Origin: Hyphomicrobiales bacterium
GTDB lineage: Bacteria > Pseudomonadota > Alphaproteobacteria > Rhizobiales > Beijerinckiaceae
DNA: 10,350 bases
Direction of reading: 5' to 3'
Assembly: GCA_003164825.1 (NCBI GenBank)
Contig: PLUH01000117.1
Coordinates: forward strand, 21,754 to 32,103
The translations under genes were made by a program, and so were the position numbers. The notes beneath the pieces are model-generated. The model did not search any database. It saw only the letters and a list, made by a program, of their open reading frames with translations, and had not been told where the DNA came from. Shown here in pieces: positions 6,868-10,350 of the stretch; within the stretch, counting starts at the first letter, position 1, and each line of letters begins with the position of its first letter.

Positions 6868-7625
6868 GCATTCTTGTCGTCGAAGAGCTCGGCAAGACCT
6901 ATTCTGGCTTTCAGGCGGTGCGAAACGTGAGCTTTGCGCTCGAAGCGGGCGAAATGCTTGCGCTGATCGGGCCGAATGGCGCGGGCAAGAGCACCTGCTT
7001 CAATATGATCGACGGCCAGCTCGCGCCGACGACGGGCCGGATCGCGATCTTCGGCAAGAGCACCGCCGGCATGACGCCCGGCGACATCTGGCGCCTCGGC
7101 GTCGGACGCACATTCCAGGTCGCCGCCACCTTCGCCTCGATGACGGTTGCGGAGAATGTGCAGATGGCGCTGATCTCGCATCATGCGGCGCGCTGGCTGA
7201 CGCTCCGTTGGGCCGCGCGCCGCCACGTCGCCGAGGCGGAGCATCTGCTCGATCTCGTCGGCATGGCCGACCAGGGACAACGCAGCTGCGGCGAGCTCGC
7301 CTATGGCGACCTCAAGCGGCTCGAACTCGCCATCGCGCTCGCGAATGACCCCAAGCTGCTGCTTATGGACGAACCGGCAGCCGGCATGGCGCCGCGAGAG
7401 CGCCACGCGGTGATGGACCTTACTGCCCGCATCGCCCGCCAACGCGGAATAGGCGTCCTGTTCACTGAGCATGACATGGACGTCGTTTTCGGCCACGCCG
7501 ACCGCGTGCTCGTGCTCAACCGCGGGACGCTGATCGCCGAGGGCGCGCCTCACGCGGTGCGCGCCAACGCCGAGGTTCAAGCCGTCTATCTCGGCGCGGG
7601 CTCCCTCTATCGGACCCATACGTGA
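6864..7625 (+). CDS. livG: LivG-type ABC transporter ATP-binding protein
   Basis: This 253-residue cytoplasmic ATPase starts at a GTG that overlaps the permease stop. The frame stays open far upstream, but that part is antisense-free overlap with the permease and unlike any ATPase, so 6864 is preferred. It has Walker A GPNGAGKST (36-44), a signature region GELAYGDLKRLELA around 144-157, Walker B LLLMDEPAAG, and the EHDMDVVF H-switch. The AGMAPRE stretch after Walker B and the long insert after GRTFQ are typical of LivG rather than LivF. Together with LivF it should form the nucleotide-binding heterodimer that drives the fused permease. The stop overlaps the livF start by 4 bp (GTGA). Confidence 0.93.
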   Translation: MSILVVEELGKTYSGFQAVRNVSFALEAGEMLALIGPNGAGKSTCFNMIDGQLAPTTGRIAIFGKSTAGMTPGDIWRLGVGRTFQVAATFASMTVAENVQMALISHHAARWLTLRWAARRHVAEAEHLLDLVGMADQGQRSCGELAYGDLKRLELAIALANDPKLLLMDEPAAGMAPRERHAVMDLTARIARQRGIGVLFTEHDMDVVFGHADRVLVLNRGTLIAEGAPHAVRANAEVQAVYLGAGSLYRTHT

Positions 7626-8335
7626 GCGCCGCCAAGCTCTCCGTCGCGGAACTCCGGGCCGCCTACGGTCAAGCGCAGGTGCTGTTCGACGTCTCGTTGG
7701 AGATCGCAGCCGGCGAGGCGGTCGCGCTGCTCGGCCGAAACGGCGCGGGCAAGTCGACGACATTCCGCGCAATCCTTGGGCTTATCGCCCGCCGCAGCGG
7801 CAGGATCGTGTTCGACGGCGAGGACGTTTCGAGGCTCCCCGCTTACGAGATCGCGCGGCGCGGACTTGGATATGTGCCGGAGGACCGTCGCATCTTCTCC
7901 GACCTGACGGTGGAGGAAAATCTGCAGGTCGGCCGGCAGCCGCCGCGCTCCAACGCGCCGACGTGGACGCTCGAGCGGCTCTTCGCAATCTTTCCGAACT
8001 TGCGTGAGTTGCGGGGACGCGCTGGCGCGCGCATCTCGGGGGGCGAGCAGCAGATGCTGACCATTGCGCGCACGCTGATGGGCAATCCCTCGCTGTTGCT
8101 GCTCGACGAGCCGTCCGAGGGCCTCGCGCCGCGCATCGTCGAGCAAATGATCGAGGCGATTCGCGAGATGAAGCGCGAGGGGCTCAGCCTTTTCGTGAGC
8201 GAGCAGAACCTCGCTTTCGCCCGGCTCGTCGCGGAGCGCGTCTATGTCATCGAGAAAGGCAAAATTCGCTTTGCCGGAACAATGTCCGAATTCGACGCCC
8301 GGCCCGACGTGCGCGACGCCTATCTCGCGTTTTGA
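7622..8335 (+). CDS. livF: LivF-type ABC transporter ATP-binding protein
   Basis: This 237-residue ATPase starts at GTG 7622, overlapping the livG stop. It has Walker A GRNGAGKST (38-46), the LivF-typical YVPEDRRIFSDLTVEENL segment, signature ISGGEQQML, Walker B LLLLDEPSEGLAP, and SEQN where most ABC ATPases carry the switch histidine; Gln at this place is usual for LivF. It completes a four-gene importer (binding protein, fused permease, two ATPases). The MarR gene follows after 36 bp on the same strand, so it may share the transcript. Confidence 0.94.
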   Translation: MSAAKLSVAELRAAYGQAQVLFDVSLEIAAGEAVALLGRNGAGKSTTFRAILGLIARRSGRIVFDGEDVSRLPAYEIARRGLGYVPEDRRIFSDLTVEENLQVGRQPPRSNAPTWTLERLFAIFPNLRELRGRAGARISGGEQQMLTIARTLMGNPSLLLLDEPSEGLAPRIVEQMIEAIREMKREGLSLFVSEQNLAFARLVAERVYVIEKGKIRFAGTMSEFDARPDVRDAYLAF

Positions 8336-8371
8336 GCCGGCTAGCGACGCGGCGATCGCTGTGATACCGCC

Positions 8372-8830
8372 ATGACCTCTATGGAAAACTCCGCCATCAA
8401 AGGCCGCCGCGACCGGGAGGAGCCCTACGTCCTTGACGATCAGGTGGGTTTTGTCTTGCGTCAGGCGCAGCAACGTCACACGACGATATTCGCTGCGGAG
8501 ATGATCGAGGGCCTCACGCCGACCCAATGGGCGGCGCTCGCCAAGCTCGAGGAGTGCGGCGTTTGCTCGCAGAACCGTCTCGGCCGTCTGACCGCGATGG
8601 ACGCCGCGACAATCAAGGGCGTCATCGACCGCCTGACAGTGCGCGGCTTCACCACAATTCGTCCCGACCCGGACGACGCGCGCCGCCTGCTCGTTGCACT
8701 GACGCCGGCGGGTTCGAAACTCTATGATCGCGCTGCGCCGATCGCCGCGCTCATCACCCAAAAGACGCTCGAGCCGCTGGACGAACGCGAACGCTCGATC
8801 CTTGTCGCTCTCCTGCGGCGGCTGGCGTGA
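8372..8830 (+). CDS. MarR family transcriptional regulator, NicR/BpsR-like
   Basis: This 152-residue protein has the MarR winged-helix layout: an N-terminal dimerisation helix (YVLDDQVGFVLRQAQQRH, 19-36), LTPTQWAALAKLEE (48-61), the recognition-helix region QNRLGRLTAMDAATIKGVIDRL (67-88), the wing RPDPDDARRLLVALTPAG (97-114) and a C-terminal dimerisation helix. The sequence around LTPTQxAALxKL and LGRLTAMDxATIxGVIxRL reminds me of NicR of Pseudomonas putida and BpsR of Bordetella, MarR repressors that respond to 6-hydroxynicotinate. That likeness is from memory and not an alignment. It is probably the last gene of the operon and faces the convergent enamidase gene. No clear ribosome binding site precedes the ATG. 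It probably represses its own operon and the enamidase gene until a pyridine intermediate appears. Confidence 0.9.
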   Translation: MTSMENSAIKGRRDREEPYVLDDQVGFVLRQAQQRHTTIFAAEMIEGLTPTQWAALAKLEECGVCSQNRLGRLTAMDAATIKGVIDRLTVRGFTTIRPDPDDARRLLVALTPAGSKLYDRAAPIAALITQKTLEPLDERERSILVALLRRLA

Positions 8831-8878
8831 CGCGGCCGATCTCCCCGTCGGAGGCTGCTTTAACTTGCCGATCTCGCC

Positions 8879-10078
8879 TCAATCGGCGACAACGGCGGGC
8901 GCCTTCTCGGCGGGCGGCGTGTTGCGGCTGCGATGCGAGCGCACGATCCCGTCGATGACGGTCATGCCGACGCCCGGCAGGTCACCGAGCCGCACGCTCT
9001 CCAGGAGTGTCTTGCCTGCAGAATGCTGGGCGCGATCCATGAAGACGAAATCGGCGGCGCGCCCGACCTCGATGAGACCGCAGTCCAGCGCCCGCATGCG
9101 CGCCGTGTTGCCGGTCGCGAAGCAGAAGGCGACTTCCGCAGGAACGTCGCCGAGTGAAGCGAGCAGAGCGACCATGCGCAGGATGCCGAGCGGCTGGACG
9201 CCCGAGCCGGCCGGGGCGTCGGTGCCAAGGATCACGCGGTCCAACTCGCCGAGTTCCTTGGCGGTCCGCAAGGTCAGCAGCGCCGCGCGTTCATTGCCGT
9301 TGTGCACGAGTTCGAGGCCGCGTTTGCAGCGCTCGCACAGGCAGACGATCTGATCGTCGGGCAACGCGGTGTGCCCGCCATTGATATGGCCGATTACGTC
9401 GGTGTCCGCCTCGAGTACGATGTCCTTGTCGATGAGCCCGGAGCCCGGGATCGACGGGCCGCCGGTGTGGATCGTGCTGTTGATGCCGTATTTGCGCGCC
9501 CAGGCCACCATCTCGCGCGCGGTCGGCCCATCCTTGACGCCGCCGAGCCCGACCTCGCCGAGGAAACGGACCCCCGCCGCCGCCAGTTCCTCGAAATCAT
9601 GCTCCTCCATTCCCGGCTCGATGACCGGCGCGCCCGCGTGCACCTTTACGCCGCTGGCGCGAAAGTTGGAAAAGCAGCGCTGCGCGGTGATCGCCATCGC
9701 CTTGAGCCCGGTTATATCGCGCGGCCGACCGGGCGTATGAACTTCGCCGGCGGACACCATCGTCGTAACGCCGCCGTGCAGGCATGAATCGATCCAGTTG
9801 AGCTGGCTCTGCCGCGGCGTCCAATCGCCGGCCACTGGATGAACGTGGCTGTCGATCAGGCCGGGCGCGATCGCGACGCCATGAGCGTCGATCGTCGTCG
9901 TCGCGCCGGAAAGGTCGAGGTCTGGAGCGCGGCCGATTGCCGTGATGCGGCCATTGACTGCGACAATCGCATCCGCATCGAGAATAGGCTTTTCGAGGTC
10001 GCCGCTGAGCATGAGCCCAACGTTCTTGATCACGAGTTTGGTCGGCGCGCCCGAAGCCGCCGGTTCGTCGTGGGCCAT
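8879..10078 (-). CDS. ena: Enamidase-type amidohydrolase
   Basis: This 399-residue protein belongs to the metal-dependent amidohydrolase superfamily and fits the enamidase branch. In Eubacterium barkeri, enamidase hydrolyses 1,4,5,6-tetrahydro-6-oxonicotinate to ammonia and 2-formylglutarate, opening the ring. A full set of metal ligands is visible: HxH in DSHVHPVAGD (His78, His80), a bridging-Glu candidate in FLGEVGLGG (Glu175), His204 in STIHTGG, His231 in GHINGGHTA, and the catalytic Asp287 in GTDAPAGSG. The N-terminal beta-sandwich part (LVIKNVGLMLSGD) and its return near 340-380 are also present. Glu rather than carboxylated Lys at the bridge fits enamidase. The ATG has AGGAG five bases upstream. 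It is transcribed toward the MarR gene, 48 bp between stops, with its own promoter region. Other amidohydrolases such as imidazolonepropionase-like enzymes are alternatives, but context favours enamidase. Confidence 0.86.
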   Translation of the reverse strand: MAHDEPAASGAPTKLVIKNVGLMLSGDLEKPILDADAIVAVNGRITAIGRAPDLDLSGATTTIDAHGVAIAPGLIDSHVHPVAGDWTPRQSQLNWIDSCLHGGVTTMVSAGEVHTPGRPRDITGLKAMAITAQRCFSNFRASGVKVHAGAPVIEPGMEEHDFEELAAAGVRFLGEVGLGGVKDGPTAREMVAWARKYGINSTIHTGGPSIPGSGLIDKDIVLEADTDVIGHINGGHTALPDDQIVCLCERCKRGLELVHNGNERAALLTLRTAKELGELDRVILGTDAPAGSGVQPLGILRMVALLASLGDVPAEVAFCFATGNTARMRALDCGLIEVGRAADFVFMDRAQHSAGKTLLESVRLGDLPGVGMTVIDGIVRSHRSRNTPPAEKAPAVVAD

Positions 10079-10083
10079 AGCAA

Positions 10084-10088
10084 CTCCT
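10084..10088 (-). promoter_or_regulatory. Ribosome binding site of the enamidase gene
   Basis: Read on the minus strand this is AGGAG, followed by TTGCT and the ATG at 10078. The 5-base spacing and full core match support the chosen start of the 399-residue enamidase. Confidence 0.75.
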
Positions 10089-10131
10089 GCATCGCTTCGC
10101 GCTGACAGCCTCTTCCGCCCGCTCGGCGATC

Positions 10132-10145
10132 GTTTGCATGCAAAC
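10132..10145. promoter_or_regulatory. Perfect 14-bp palindrome, candidate MarR operator
   Basis: GTTTGCATGCAAAC is a perfect inverted repeat centred between 10138 and 10139, 54 bp upstream of the enamidase start codon. Its AT-containing half-sites stand out in the GC-rich surroundings. Size and symmetry fit a dimeric winged-helix repressor such as the MarR protein encoded at 8372-8830. It overlaps the edge of a candidate -10 box, where binding would block RNA polymerase. No second copy was seen in the window. Confidence 0.6.
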
Positions 10146-10173
10146 AGTAGGGCCCGGCGAGCGCTTTTGGCAA
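10144..10173 (-). promoter_or_regulatory. Candidate sigma-70-type promoter of the enamidase gene
   Basis: On the minus strand, TTGCCA (10168-10173) is a 5/6 match to the -35 box; after 18 bases comes TACTGT (10144-10149) as a weak -10 box, touching the palindrome. The -10 match is poor (3/6), so the exact promoter is uncertain, but placement just upstream of the palindrome and 65 bp from the start codon is sensible. Confidence 0.35.
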
Positions 10174-10190
10174 GGCGCAGCGGCGCGATC

Positions 10191-10350
10191 TCAGGGCGCC
10201 CATTGCGCCGGGTTGGCGGCGCTCTCCGCGGACTCTTGTGCGCGCCGCGCCTTGATCGCCGTCATTGTCGCGCGCAAGACCTCGGTCACGCCGACGCGGG
10301 TCGCGGTCGATAGCATGAGCGGCCTCGCTCGCTTCGCCCCTGGGGCCAGC
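10191..10350 (-). CDS. Unrecognised protein, C-terminal 52 residues
   Basis: A reading frame enters from beyond the right end on the minus strand and stops at TGA (10191-10193). The visible tail reads LAPGAKRARPLMLSTATRVG and continues through a basic helix-like stretch (about 21-40) to a final NPAQWAP. I do not recognise the family. It lies upstream of the enamidase on the same strand with 112 bp between, which contains a promoter-like region and the palindrome, so the two genes may be separate units. That it is coding is supported by the uninterrupted frame and plausible composition only. Confidence 0.45.
   Translation of the reverse strand, partial: LAPGAKRARPLMLSTATRVGVTEVLRATMTAIKARRAQESAESAANPAQWAP

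Noticed and set aside
7296..7337. Non-canonical LAYGD signature in LivG
   Set aside because: LivG proteins often vary at the LSGGQ position (LSYG, LSHG forms), so this is within normal family variation.
8343..8360. Imperfect inverted repeat AGCGA-N8-TCGCT (with GCGATCGC) before the MarR gene, as a second operator
   Set aside because: It does not resemble the 14-bp palindrome at the enamidase promoter, and GC-rich short dyads such as GCGATCGC are frequent by chance in this kind of genome.
8831..8878. Terminator between the convergent MarR and enamidase genes
   Set aside because: Only 4-5 bp weak stems and a 9-base direct repeat (GCCGATCTC) are visible, with no T-run; not enough to call a terminator.

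Overview
The window is GC-rich, densely packed DNA with mostly overlapping genes. Codon use, the Liv-type ABC transporter and the protein families present suggest an alphaproteobacterium, probably Hyphomicrobiales (rhizobial or methylotroph-like relatives). This is inferred from style and gene families only, because there is no rRNA or other marker here. No IS element, tRNA, CRISPR or phage gene was seen.

Layout. Positions 1-8830 form one apparent plus-strand operon: the last 49 codons of a molybdenum hydroxylase large subunit; a 6-hydroxynicotinate reductase (Hnr) homologue; an ApbE-like UPF0280 protein; two tandem, equal-length 'amino acid synthesis' (PF06684/DUF1185) paralogues; a complete branched-chain-amino-acid-type (Liv/HAAT) ABC importer made of a periplasmic binding protein, a fused LivH-LivM permease, LivG and LivF; and a MarR regulator. 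Most junctions are 4-bp ATGA or GTGA overlaps. The larger gaps lie before the binding protein (52 bp), before the permease (70 bp, holding a strong hairpin) and before the MarR gene (36 bp). Convergent to this operon, on the minus strand (8879-10078), is an enamidase-type amidohydrolase with its own promoter region and a perfect 14-bp palindrome. The window ends inside a further minus-strand gene of which only the last 52 codons are visible.

How the genes fit together. Mo-hydroxylase, Hnr and enamidase are the first three steps of the reductive nicotinate pathway known from Eubacterium barkeri: nicotinate to 6-hydroxynicotinate, then 1,4,5,6-tetrahydro-6-oxonicotinate, then 2-formylglutarate plus ammonia. 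The same early intermediates were described biochemically in Azorhizobium caulinodans. The importer would bring in the substrate and the MarR protein would sense a pathway intermediate. The most interesting unassigned parts are the ApbE-like protein next to Hnr, a candidate maturase because E. barkeri Hnr carries covalent flavin, and the PF06684 pair. Nicotinate as the actual substrate is an inference; a related N-heterocyclic acid is possible.
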